Below are positions 1 to 7,751 of a DNA stretch of 64,000 nt, piece by piece. Numbering within the stretch: position 1 is the stretch's first letter; each line of letters opens with the position of its first letter. Source of the stretch: Virgibacillus phasianinus (lineage in GTDB: Bacteria > Bacillota > Bacilli > Bacillales > Amphibacillaceae); assembly GCF_002216775.1 (NCBI RefSeq), contig NZ_CP022315.1, forward strand, positions 744,001 to 808,000. Reading direction: 5' to 3'. The notes below the pieces were generated by a model. The model saw nothing but the letters and a program-made list of their open reading frames with translations. It was not told where the DNA came from and ran no database searches. The translations under genes were made by a program, and so were the position numbers.

Positions 1-849
1 TAAATCTCCTTGCCAAATATATTTACTTTTGTTTTTTTCTGCAAAATACTCATCAATATAAAAAATATCTTTATTGATAATCTTACCGTTTTTAATGTTT
101 TTCGAGCGTACTATAGGGACACCTTTATCTCTATATGCATGAGCCGCAGCTTCAGCAATTCCAACATCTATTCTTTTTGCAATTCTTTTAAGTTTTAGAG
201 CATTCCAATGCTCAGGAATCTCGCCTATCCATTCCACTCCTGAGTCTTTCATCTTCACATTCGAGTCAAGCCCTTTTGTCACTGCTTCCGTAATCACTGC
301 TTGACGTTTTTCTTCGAGTAGCTTAATCAATTTTTCTTTGTCCGCAATTAAGTCATCGATCTCATGCGTTTTCTGGTCGAGGAAGTTAACCACCTTAATC
401 TGATTATCGTAACCTGGTAGTACGATTGGGAAATTTGCTAACATAGGATATCTTAATGAATCTACTGTAGATTTCGCATTACCCTGTAATACCTCAAATT
501 TAAGATTAGACAGTACCGAATAGTAAATATATTTTCCAAAGACAACTTTTTTAAAATTATTAAATACATATAATCTCTGATGAGCAGCAAATTTACCATT
601 GTAGTAATGAAACACTTTACCAACACCAACTCCATCACCTGCGGTCATTACTGCTTCACCATCATGAGTGTATTTATCAATTTTTTCTATTTTTTGCGAC
701 CTTACAAAGAAAGGATATATTCCATTTTCTAATTTATCTTGAGTATCAAAACTCCCTGTTGCTATTCGGGCCAAATATTTTAATTTAACCAATTTCCAAG
801 TTTCAGGTATCTCATTTATCCAATTATATTGGTCAGTAGCACTGTTCAC
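1..849 (-). CDS. hsdS: Type I restriction-modification specificity subunit HsdS (partial, 3' end missing)
   Basis: The minus frame is open from a GTG at 849-847 to the window edge (283 codons). The start overlaps the hsdM stop in a GTGA arrangement, which decides the start. The protein shows the HsdS plan: a first target-recognition domain (about residues 1-150) beginning with a WINEIPETWK-like segment, a central helical spacer with RQAVITEAVTKGLD (about 187-200), then a second domain that restarts with WIGEIPEHWNALKLKR. This repeated IPE-W motif is typical of the two half-subunits. HsdS sets the DNA sequence recognised by the HsdM/HsdR complex. The rest of the gene, and presumably hsdR, lie to the left. 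Confidence 0.9.
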   Translation of the reverse strand, partial: MNSATDQYNWINEIPETWKLVKLKYLARIATGSFDTQDKLENGIYPFFVRSQKIEKIDKYTHDGEAVMTAGDGVGVGKVFHYYNGKFAAHQRLYVFNNFKKVVFGKYIYYSVLSNLKFEVLQGNAKSTVDSLRYPMLANFPIVLPGYDNQIKVVNFLDQKTHEIDDLIADKEKLIKLLEEKRQAVITEAVTKGLDSNVKMKDSGVEWIGEIPEHWNALKLKRIAKRIDVGIAEAAAHAYRDKGVPIVRSKNIKNGKIINKDIFYIDEYFAEKNKSKYIWQGDL

Positions 850-2858
850 ACCATCACCTTCTTCAACTTCTCTAAAATACTCGCTTCCAGTTCCTGAATT
901 TCCGCTTTGATTTCGTCAGATGGTCGAAGTTCTTGGTATTTATAGAAGTGTCTCGTAAACGGAATCTCGTAACCTATCTTTGTTTTCTCTTCATCGATCC
1001 ACGCATCAGGCACGTGTGGTAAAACTTCTCGATCAAAGTAATCATGTATGTTCTCTTTTAACGGCACGTTTTCCGTGTCTCGTAAGTCTGAGTCAGGTTC
1101 AGGATCGCCTTTTTTATTCTTCAGACACACATTGGCAGTGTCGTCCTTTTCAGAAAGTGCTGCAAGAATCGCTTTCTGTAACGGAGCTTTCATATCAAGT
1201 CCTATGTTTGTAAACGTCGTTTTCAATTTCTCCGTGAATGTCTCACGGTTTTTATATAGTGTACCATCATTCAACGTCTGTAATGCTTCAATGATTGCTA
1301 GTTGCTGCTTATGTCCAGCTTCCTCTTCTTTTAACCCCGCTTCACCCTTTTTCTTCGACTTCGCAAGGTTTTGGAAAGCTTTTTGGTCATGCAGACGATC
1401 GATCCGTTCGTCATCAACTTTATAGTTGAGTTTTAAAGGTCGTTCAACAAAGATTTTTTGATAGCCAAAGTCTTCGTTTTCAAAGATTTTTACGTTCTCT
1501 GCCTCTTTATACTCACCATATATGCGAATGATTTCATTGATCTGTTCGGGCGAAATCTCATGACGCTTTTCCCCCATACTTTTACGCATCTTCTGATAGT
1601 AATCTACGGCATTGACAAGCTGTATCTTCCCTTTACGCCACGCAGTTTTATTATTGGTTAAAATCCAAATATACGTGGAAATGCCCGTATTGTAGAAAAG
1701 GCTTGTTGGCATAGCAACAATTCCTTCTACAAGATCATTTTCAATCATAAAGCGACGAATTTCACTTTCTCCACTTCCAGCATCCCCTGTAAACAATGGT
1801 GATCCGTTCATAATAATCGCTAAGCGAGAGCCTTTCGGGTTCTCTTCACTGACTGGTTTCATTTTCGATACTAGGTGCTGCAAGAACAATAGTTGACCAT
1901 CACCGATACGAGGTAATCCTGCGCCAAAACGACCATTCACACCTAAATCTTCGTGTTCTTGTCGCACTACTTTTTCTGAGGGTTTCCATTCAACTCCATA
2001 CGGTGGATTGGAAATAAGATAGTCGAATTTCTTCATTGGAAATGCATCACGCGTTAACGTATTGCCAAAACGAATATTCTGTGCTTCTTCTCCTTTAATA
2101 AGAGTGTCAGCCTTACACATCGCAAACGATTCTTCATTAATTTCCTGAGCGAAGAACTCTAACTCGGCTGAACTATTCAGCTCATTTAAATATTCTTGCG
2201 CAATGGATCCCATGCCACCTGTCCCCGCACAACCATCATAAAGCGTTTGGGTGATACCTGGTTTAGTTAAAATTTCATCATCATCGTTAAACATGAGTCC
2301 AACCATAAGGCGTACCACTTCTCGAGGTGTATAGTGATCACCAGCCTCAGCATGTTCCGAGTAACGTCGGATCAATTCTTCGAAAATATAGCCCATTTCT
2401 AGATTTGAGATGACATCAGGGTGTAAATCAACTTCTGCAAAACGTTTTACTGTCAAGTAAAGGAGATCGTTACGATCCATCTTTTCAATCTGCTTATCAA
2501 AGTCGAAGTACTCAATAATGTCACGCGCGACTTTTGAAAAACCATTTATGTAATCTCGAAGGTTTTCTGCAATATTATCGGAATCATTGAGGAGTTTGTT
2601 GAAGTCGTAGTTGCTTGTATTATTAAAAAGCTGATTTGATTTTCTGTTCAATATTTCGTCTCGAGCGTCTTCAGGTAAGTGCTTGAATTTCTCGTAATTC
2701 TTTAATACGTCTTTTTTCGTATCTTCTAGTACGTTATCAAAACGACGTAAAACCGCCATAGGTAAAATAACTTTACCATAGTCTTCAGGCTTATATGGCC
2801 CTCGTAAGATTTCTGCAATTGTCCATAAAAAATTAACCTTTTCTTGAAAGTTTACCAT
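846..2858 (-). CDS. hsdM: Type I restriction-modification DNA adenine methyltransferase HsdM
   Basis: A 670-aa N6-adenine methyltransferase of the HsdM family. An N-terminal HsdM helical domain (about 1-150) precedes the SAM motif DGCAGTGGM (about 209) and the catalytic NPPY motif in LISNPPYGVEWK (about 284). A long C-terminal region with charged helices follows and probably contacts HsdS. The ATG has a good site (AAAGGAG, 7 nt away). The frame overlaps the upstream recombinase gene by 7 nt and the downstream hsdS by 4 nt, so the three are one translationally coupled unit. It protects element and host DNA by methylation; the restriction subunit is not visible here. Confidence 0.95.
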   Translation of the reverse strand: MVNFQEKVNFLWTIAEILRGPYKPEDYGKVILPMAVLRRFDNVLEDTKKDVLKNYEKFKHLPEDARDEILNRKSNQLFNNTSNYDFNKLLNDSDNIAENLRDYINGFSKVARDIIEYFDFDKQIEKMDRNDLLYLTVKRFAEVDLHPDVISNLEMGYIFEELIRRYSEHAEAGDHYTPREVVRLMVGLMFNDDDEILTKPGITQTLYDGCAGTGGMGSIAQEYLNELNSSAELEFFAQEINEESFAMCKADTLIKGEEAQNIRFGNTLTRDAFPMKKFDYLISNPPYGVEWKPSEKVVRQEHEDLGVNGRFGAGLPRIGDGQLLFLQHLVSKMKPVSEENPKGSRLAIIMNGSPLFTGDAGSGESEIRRFMIENDLVEGIVAMPTSLFYNTGISTYIWILTNNKTAWRKGKIQLVNAVDYYQKMRKSMGEKRHEISPEQINEIIRIYGEYKEAENVKIFENEDFGYQKIFVERPLKLNYKVDDERIDRLHDQKAFQNLAKSKKKGEAGLKEEEAGHKQQLAIIEALQTLNDGTLYKNRETFTEKLKTTFTNIGLDMKAPLQKAILAALSEKDDTANVCLKNKKGDPEPDSDLRDTENVPLKENIHDYFDREVLPHVPDAWIDEEKTKIGYEIPFTRHFYKYQELRPSDEIKAEIQELEASILEKLKKVMV

Positions 2859-3463
2859 GTCATTTTCTCCTTTTTTCCACTTACGTATTGTTGTTCTTCT
2901 CTTTTCTTTAATCCACGGTAGAATGAACTACGACCAACTTTAGTGATTGCACAAATTTCTTTAACAGTCCTGTCACCTTTTTCATACAGCTCAATCGCAT
3001 GATTCATTCCAGGATGCTTTTCCGTATATTTTTTCACCCTGCCTTTAAACTTCCCTTTAAATTTTGCTTGTTTAATCCCTTCCTGTTGTCTCATGCGGAT
3101 CATTTTGCGTTCGTATTCGGACAATCCAGACATAACTGTTAATAAAAACCCTGAAAAAGGATTTTCATCTGTCATATCAAACCAAGAATCTTTGATCGAA
3201 CGTAAAGAGACACTTTGATCTTTTAGTTCATCAACGAGTTGCAGTAAATCAACGGTCGATCGGCTAATTCGATCCAAACTTTGTACCACAATAATGTCTC
3301 CTTTACTAACTTTATCTAGTAAGTCATGAAGGACTGGACGATTAGTTGTTGCGCCGCTCATTTTTTCTTCCCAAATCATCTCGCAGCCCTCTTCTTTAAG
3401 AGACGAGCGCTGACGATCTAAATTTTGATCCACACATGAAACTCGCGCATAACCATACTTCAA
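2852..3463 (-). CDS. Serine recombinase (resolvase/invertase family)
   Basis: A 203-aa site-specific recombinase. The catalytic serine is in the N-terminal GYARVS motif, with the conserved LDRISRS and SEYERKMIRMRQQEG segments (about residues 62 and 115-129). A C-terminal helix-turn-helix (TVKEICAITKVGRSSFYRGL) binds DNA. The start is TTG at 3463-3461, behind GAGGTGG. The gene is the first of the unit with hsdM and hsdS, overlapping hsdM by 7 nt. Enzymes of this family resolve transposon cointegrates or invert DNA segments. Next to hsdS, an inversion role that switches specificity is attractive but unproven; it could equally be a transposon resolvase remnant. Confidence 0.9.
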   Translation of the reverse strand: MKYGYARVSCVDQNLDRQRSSLKEEGCEMIWEEKMSGATTNRPVLHDLLDKVSKGDIIVVQSLDRISRSTVDLLQLVDELKDQSVSLRSIKDSWFDMTDENPFSGFLLTVMSGLSEYERKMIRMRQQEGIKQAKFKGKFKGRVKKYTEKHPGMNHAIELYEKGDRTVKEICAITKVGRSSFYRGLKKREEQQYVSGKKEKMTW

Positions 3464-3565
3464 AATACCACCTCAATATAGGATATATTTACTATAATTT
3501 TACATCTGATTTTGGAATAAGTAAATGGGATACTTATAACCCTTTAAAATCAACAAAATGAACAA

Positions 3566-3593
3566 GTCCCAATAGAGTGTAATCTATTGGGAC
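3566..3593. terminator. Strong hairpin, terminator-like
   Basis: An 11-bp perfect stem (GTCCCAATAGA / TCTATTGGGAC) has a 6-nt loop. The T-run (CTTTTTC) follows on the plus strand, but the only neighbouring genes are on the minus strand, where it lies between the 368-aa gene and the recombinase. It may act in both directions or insulate the hsd unit. Confidence 0.55.
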
Positions 3594-3663
3594 CTTTTTC
3601 ATGTCTATCCTTGTCATCCTATACTTTTCCATCAAATTTACTCTTATTGTATTCAACTTATAC

Positions 3664-4770
3664 TCATTTTGATAATTCTTTAAATTTATCCCTTTTAATT
3701 ATTGAAAGTAATCTCCTAGCTATCTTCTCCAAATCATTCATGCTTCTCTTTTCATTTATCTTTAAGTAATCTGAAATTAATTCACTTAAGGGCTCCATAT
3801 AGTGTTTAACCAGTTTGGTGGTGAAATTGTTTATATAGTTGCTCTCATTACTTAACTTTCCTTCTACATAGTCAATAAAATTAGTATCCTGTGCATTGTA
3901 ATGAATCATATTTCGTAGAATCTTGCATTCATCACACAATTCTTTATCAAATTCATTTATTAAACATGATACTTTAAAATCAAGTACTTTATCCACTTGC
4001 ATAAAAGTATCAGTCAAAAAGGTTTGCATATTTTTCAAGTTATCCATTACTTCATCAGCTTTAATTGACAACAATCTTAGTAAAATATAGTTATCTACTT
4101 GGAAATTATTAGCCCTAGGAACGCCATTATATAACCAGATACAGGTAGAAGCTTCTTGGAGACTAATCACTAATCTTGTTAATAAGACATTTTTATTCTG
4201 ATCATTCACAAAAAAATTCTTGTTTAGAATATCTTTTTCTGTATAAGCTTTATCATCATTATACACAAACGCAGGAATCTCTAATGGAGATAAAGCATAA
4301 TTGGATTTTTCTATGAGTTTTTCTACAATTACCGCGACGGTTTCCCCCACTTTTTCCATAAATATGTATGCATTTCTACCCGTTTCTTTCGGATTTTTGG
4401 CGAAAAGTTGAGTATCTTGAAATATGTAAGTAGTGTATATTGTGCTCCCTACTAGTTGCTCACCATCCAAATAAAATCCTAAATTATCAATATCTTTACC
4501 AAACTGATGAATATGGTCATTTATTATACTTTCATACACTTTAAAATTATTCTTCTTTTGATATAACTTAACTCGGTGCCGAATCTTTTTTATATTAGGA
4601 TCTAGTTCAATGGAGTTATCTAAAATTTCTTTATTAATTTGATATATTATTAAACACAAGTCTCTAACTAAAGGATAAACCGGAACTGCTGAATATTTTT
4701 TATTGTCTTTTAAATTTATCAAGCTTGTCATTCCAATTAAATCGTAATAAGCAGTTTGCACCGAAAACAT
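3664..4770 (-). CDS. Unrecognised 368-aa protein in the cargo region
   Basis: I do not recognise the family. The protein is rich in Asn, Lys, Ile and Leu, has no signal peptide or membrane segment, and looks cytosolic. The C-terminal third is helical and contains CDECKILRNMIHYNAQD (about 281-297). The R-N-x-x-H pattern resembles the catalytic motif of HEPN RNases, but the spacing is one residue shorter than the usual R-x4-6-H, so this is only suggestive. The start codon is ATG. The gene stands alone between the restriction-modification unit and the end of the transfer operon, a position where mobile elements often carry defence genes. Its upstream region has three repeats that may be operators. 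Confidence 0.7.
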   Translation of the reverse strand: MFSVQTAYYDLIGMTSLINLKDNKKYSAVPVYPLVRDLCLIIYQINKEILDNSIELDPNIKKIRHRVKLYQKKNNFKVYESIINDHIHQFGKDIDNLGFYLDGEQLVGSTIYTTYIFQDTQLFAKNPKETGRNAYIFMEKVGETVAVIVEKLIEKSNYALSPLEIPAFVYNDDKAYTEKDILNKNFFVNDQNKNVLLTRLVISLQEASTCIWLYNGVPRANNFQVDNYILLRLLSIKADEVMDNLKNMQTFLTDTFMQVDKVLDFKVSCLINEFDKELCDECKILRNMIHYNAQDTNFIDYVEGKLSNESNYINNFTTKLVKHYMEPLSELISDYLKINEKRSMNDLEKIARRLLSIIKRDKFKELSK

Positions 4771-4787
4771 AATGACCCACCTTAGAA

Positions 4788-4845
4788 ATTATTTACATTT
4801 CAATGATTATTTACAATATATCATATTTCACCCTGGGTAAATAAT
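4788..4845. promoter_or_regulatory. Three ATTATTTAC boxes upstream of the 368-aa gene
   Basis: ATTATTTACA occurs directly at 4788-4797 and 4806-4815 (18-bp step), and an inverted copy GTAAATAAT lies at 4837-4845. They sit 18-75 bp upstream of the 368-aa gene and could be an operator, possibly autoregulatory. No regulator is identified. Confidence 0.4.
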
Positions 4846-5068
4846 GAATTAATGTTACTCCACTTTATCCGGACCTATTATGGTAGATGTTATTAATAAT
4901 CAATCATAATTTTACAACCAAGTATCGTGTTTTTTATTCAAAACCTTACACTGACAATATATTTATCCGAATGTAAGAAAAGGTATCAATTATTACATTC
5001 AATATATCAATAATAGTATGGAAAACTTCCTTTTGAACTAATTGGTGGGGTGTAATAGAATCATAGTC

Positions 5069-5112
5069 GGTTTGACATGAAGCCTTGGCGGTCACGATTC
5101 ACGAGCCAAACC
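5069..5112. repeat. Inverted repeats in the gap between cargo and transfer operon
   Basis: The 400-bp gap 4771-5172 has no convincing gene. Besides the operator-like boxes near its left end it holds this structure: GGTTTG (5069-5074) facing CAAACC (5107-5112), with TTGGC (5085-5089) facing GCCAA (5105-5109). The function is unknown; a junction relic or a single-strand origin-like fold are possible. Confidence 0.35.
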
Positions 5113-5145
5113 TACCAATATGAAGGAGGGATACATTTACATAAT

Positions 5146-5169
5146 AAAAAAAGAACTTCCAACCGGAAG
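5146..5169 (-). terminator. Terminator after ardC-like gene (end of transfer operon)
   Basis: Read on the minus strand: a CTTCC-GGTT-GGAAG stem followed by a TTTTTTT run, just past the ArdC-like stop codon. It belongs to the recurring hairpin family of this operon. Confidence 0.65.
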
Positions 5170-5172
5170 CCC

Positions 5173-6381
5173 TCACATCCCCATTTCGATTTCCTGTTTC
5201 TGTTCTTTATTCACTTTGTTTTGTTTCTCCACGTCCCATTTCTTCAGCTCAAAGTCATTTAATTCCTTGTCTGTTAATCCCCTGTCATATGCAACGATTC
5301 CATACTTTCCTTTATCATCATCAAAATCACTAAACCCGCTTGGTTGGCACCCTAACGAAACAGGACGGTGTTGCATTTCATACCAATACAGGCCATCTGA
5401 ATAGTTATTCATAGATACCTGCGTGTGTTCATTCTCACGTTCTTTGACCAGATCTGGTTCCATGACATCAATAAATTCAATAGCCGTTTCCCGTACATCT
5501 TGCAGCAACTTATTTTTATCTACCATTTCTTTCCCCTGTGTCCAATTCGCCAAATAAGGTAACGAATAGTCACTCGTATCAATATCGAAATAGGTTGCTA
5601 CCGCATATGCTGTCATTTCCGCCTGAAACTCTTTTTCCTCTGCTGGCATTGTTCTATAATCTGTATCCTTTGGATTATGCAGCTTGGCATGTGCTAATTC
5701 ATGCAGCAATGTTTTCACATTTTGCAGCTTACCATTACGTGGATTCAATCCAATATGGCCATTATTTTTATCACTAATAGGATAATAAAAGGCTCCTTTT
5801 GCTGCACCTAATTCTTCGAATGGTTCCCCAATTGAAACATTCAATTGTTCCCCAATTTTATACATGGATTCAAGCATCTCATCATAATGTTTCACGTCTC
5901 CTTCCATCCATTTGTTCGGAAAAATCTCCGGCAAATCACTTGCTTTTGCATTCGTTTGACTTACATCAAATACACTTCCAATAGAAAAGAAAAGTCTGCT
6001 TTTTCGCTCTTCCAGATCCCCTTTTTCAACCTGTTCTTTTTCTTGATCTGTCGCATATTTAAAGTTTTTCCACTTACCTTCTGCATTTTTAAACTTTGAT
6101 ACAGACTTGTTCGGTACAAGGATTTTAAGAGCCTTTTCTCCCTTCTGCACTTGAAACCCTTTCTCTTTCCAGAAGTTATAGCTTCCAACCGCTTGTGCTC
6201 CCTCAAACTGACTTTGAATCAAGGCAGAATTACGCAGCGAATACTTATGAAACTGCATCATAAATTCCAGATAGTCTGCCATTTTCTCTTCACTTTGAAA
6301 GTATGAATCAATGGAAGCATCCATCGTTTCTGTTAATTGCTTTACTTCTTCCCGTTTTTGTTCAAATGTTTTTCGTTTCAT
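5173..6381 (-). CDS. ArdC-like antirestriction / zincin metallopeptidase protein
   Basis: About 402 aa. The N-terminal part (about 1-140) matches the ArdC single-strand-DNA-binding domain, with the SLRNSALIQSQ and WKEKGFQVQKGEKALKILVP segments. A zincin-like peptidase domain follows with HELAHAKLH (HExxH, about 230) and a downstream E-x-x-A helix. The C-terminal domain (about 330-390) is unrecognised. The tail ends EIEMGM. The ATG at 6381 is preferred over the one at 6390 because AAAGGA lies 8 nt upstream. ArdC of plasmid pSa protects incoming single-stranded DNA from restriction and is reported to travel with it; the same role is inferred here. This is the last gene of the transfer operon. 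Confidence 0.85.
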   Translation of the reverse strand: MKRKTFEQKREEVKQLTETMDASIDSYFQSEEKMADYLEFMMQFHKYSLRNSALIQSQFEGAQAVGSYNFWKEKGFQVQKGEKALKILVPNKSVSKFKNAEGKWKNFKYATDQEKEQVEKGDLEERKSRLFFSIGSVFDVSQTNAKASDLPEIFPNKWMEGDVKHYDEMLESMYKIGEQLNVSIGEPFEELGAAKGAFYYPISDKNNGHIGLNPRNGKLQNVKTLLHELAHAKLHNPKDTDYRTMPAEEKEFQAEMTAYAVATYFDIDTSDYSLPYLANWTQGKEMVDKNKLLQDVRETAIEFIDVMEPDLVKERENEHTQVSMNNYSDGLYWYEMQHRPVSLGCQPSGFSDFDDDKGKYGIVAYDRGLTDKELNDFELKKWDVEKQNKVNKEQKQEIEMGM

Positions 6382-6405
6382 GCAGTTCATCCTTTCGTTA
6401 AAAAT

Positions 6406-6434
6406 AAAAAGGCTTCCCTTTTTAAAGAGAAGCC
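6406..6434 (-). terminator. Intra-operon terminator-like hairpin
   Basis: GGCTTC (6411-6416) pairs with GAAGCC (6429-6434). On the minus strand a TTTTTATTTTT run follows. It lies between the 6439-6978 gene and the ArdC-like gene, so readthrough or antitermination would be needed to express the latter fully. Confidence 0.5.
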
Positions 6435-6438
6435 ACCA

Positions 6439-6978
6439 TTACATATCCATATCATGTGTTTGTTCTTTTGTGTTCCGGTTGAACAATTGATCCCGCTTGC
6501 CTTGTAACCACGTTCGTTTGTTTTTTGCATCTAGCAACTCCCCGTTCGGAACGGTTGGATCATGTTCCAAAAAAGCAACATCCTGTATGGCAAGTTCTTT
6601 CGGACTTTTAGCCAGCACAAAGCCGGAGGAATTATCTTCTTCCCTATTCCAAAACGTAAGACATTCATCATAAAACTGATCTAAGACACGCTCTGTTCGA
6701 TGATCTTTCTCTGGGTTGTGACATTCCTCAAAACTTGCCGCATAATCCATCTCGCATGTCGCTGCAACATAGATGATGGTATCTTCCTTTACTTTCACAT
6801 ATCCATCATCGGACTTAACCGGCTGCATCTTCTGTTCTTGAATATAATCTTCCAATTCAACGATTGCTTCCATTCGTTCTTCCTGTGAAATATAATCAAA
6901 CTCCACATCCAATTCCAATCCCTGAATCAAATATACTTCACGGTTTCCAATATACAATTCTCTTTTATCAGCATCCAT
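6439..6978 (-). CDS. Unrecognised acidic ICE protein with HDMDM tail
   Basis: 179 aa from the ATG at 6978 (MDADKREL), which has AAAGGGTG about 10 nt upstream. The frame is actually open back to 7164, giving a 241-aa reading, but the extra part translates a hairpin and a neighbouring small gene. The protein is acidic with no membrane segment. LEDYIQEQKMQP and a later NREEDNSSGFVLAKSPKEL suggest a soluble domain of the kind found in ICE polyvalent proteins; I cannot name it. The carboxyl end is EQTHDMDM, the tail shared with other proteins of the operon. It probably acts in the cytosol with the transfer or establishment proteins. Confidence 0.7.
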   Translation of the reverse strand: MDADKRELYIGNREVYLIQGLELDVEFDYISQEERMEAIVELEDYIQEQKMQPVKSDDGYVKVKEDTIIYVAATCEMDYAASFEECHNPEKDHRTERVLDQFYDECLTFWNREEDNSSGFVLAKSPKELAIQDVAFLEHDPTVPNGELLDAKNKRTWLQGKRDQLFNRNTKEQTHDMDM

Positions 6979-7029
6979 GTAGTTTTCACCCTTTCTTAAT
7001 AGGAATAAAGGACTCCCAACCGGGAGCCC

Positions 7030-7164
7030 CCACATCTCCATATCATGGTTCATTTGCTTGTTTTTTGTTGATTCCTGTTGTTTCATCGCATCATATTTGA
7101 CTTCATCCTCTAGGATTTCCGCCGGATGCAAGGAAAAATCACTTTCCAGTAATTCAAGTGTCAA
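7030..7164 (-). pseudogene. Small ORF whose stop appears lost (reads into the next gene)
   Basis: A 44-codon reading from a TTG at 7164, coupled to the upstream gene by a TTGA overlap, ends in NHDMEM. The next codon is TGG at 7032-7030 where the sibling hairpin at 5165 has a TGA stop in the same place. The frame then runs through the hairpin and joins the 6439-6978 gene. Either a stop has mutated and made a fusion, or the fused 241-aa protein is the real product. The peptide itself is unrecognised. Confidence 0.5.
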
Positions 7165-7445
7165 CGGTTCTTGCCCATCAAACAGGGGGTTTGCAAGTGT
7201 TGATACATACCAGGCATCAACACTTCTTCCATGTGATATACATCCAGCAAATCCTCTATTGCATCAGACTCCTGCACATGGTGCTGATAGGGATTATACA
7301 AACAGACATATAAATCATCTTTGCCATCAGGATCTGGATTCCAGATTCTACGTTCATCCTCATTGCCCGTTTCCTCATCGGTCAGTACAAGTGTTGCCGG
7401 ACATGCTGAATCGAATGTTGAAACGATTTTATAGGCACTCTTCAC
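7161..7445 (-). CDS. Small unrecognised transfer-operon protein
   Basis: 94 aa, acidic, from a GTG at 7445 with a very strong AAAGGAGGTGAT site 7-9 nt upstream. It contains NEDERRIWNPDPDGKDDLYVCLYNPYQHH, rich in aromatic and acidic residues, and has no membrane segment. The stop overlaps the TTG of the next small frame (TTGA). No family recognised. Its place among ArdC, topoisomerase and relaxase genes suggests an accessory DNA-processing or establishment role, but that is context only. Confidence 0.7.
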   Translation of the reverse strand: MKSAYKIVSTFDSACPATLVLTDEETGNEDERRIWNPDPDGKDDLYVCLYNPYQHHVQESDAIEDLLDVYHMEEVLMPGMYQHLQTPCLMGKNR

Positions 7446-7481
7446 GCTTTCATCACCTCCTTTTTATGCAAAATAAAAAAA

Positions 7482-7500
7482 GACTCCCGTATTGGAAGTC
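7482..7500 (-). terminator. Intra-operon terminator-like hairpin
   Basis: GACTCCC-gtatt-GGAAGTC with one mismatch. On the minus strand it is followed by TTTTTTTATTTT. It lies between the genes ending at 7515 and starting at 7445. Confidence 0.5.
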
Positions 7501-7514
7501 TGTTCCATAAGCTT

Positions 7515-7745
7515 TCATGAAGCTGTCGGTTCACCATCTAAAATAACCATTTTGTTTTTCACATCCAATGAAATCAATGCTTCTTCATCTGCTTGGTAAA
7601 TCGTTTGAATGGCATCCAATGTCACATCATCAACCTCGATTTCGACATCCCCATTGTTTACGATAAACACGACGCTCACATCTTTGATTTCCTTCACATA
7701 GCCAATATCCACTACTTTATATTCTCCATTCACGTACAAATCCAT
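7515..7745 (-). CDS. Small acidic protein after topoisomerase gene
   Basis: 76 aa, highly acidic, predicted beta-rich (DLYVNGEYKVVDIGYVKE, then VDDVTLDAIQTIY). No membrane segment, signal or known motif. The ATG lies a few bases beyond the topoisomerase III stop, and the site AAGAAAGGA lies in the 3' end of that gene, so translation is probably coupled. I do not recognise the family; an accessory protein of the transfer operon is the best that can be said. Confidence 0.65.
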   Translation of the reverse strand: MDLYVNGEYKVVDIGYVKEIKDVSVVFIVNNGDVEIEVDDVTLDAIQTIYQADEEALISLDVKNKMVILDGEPTAS

Positions 7746-7751
7746 GCTCCA

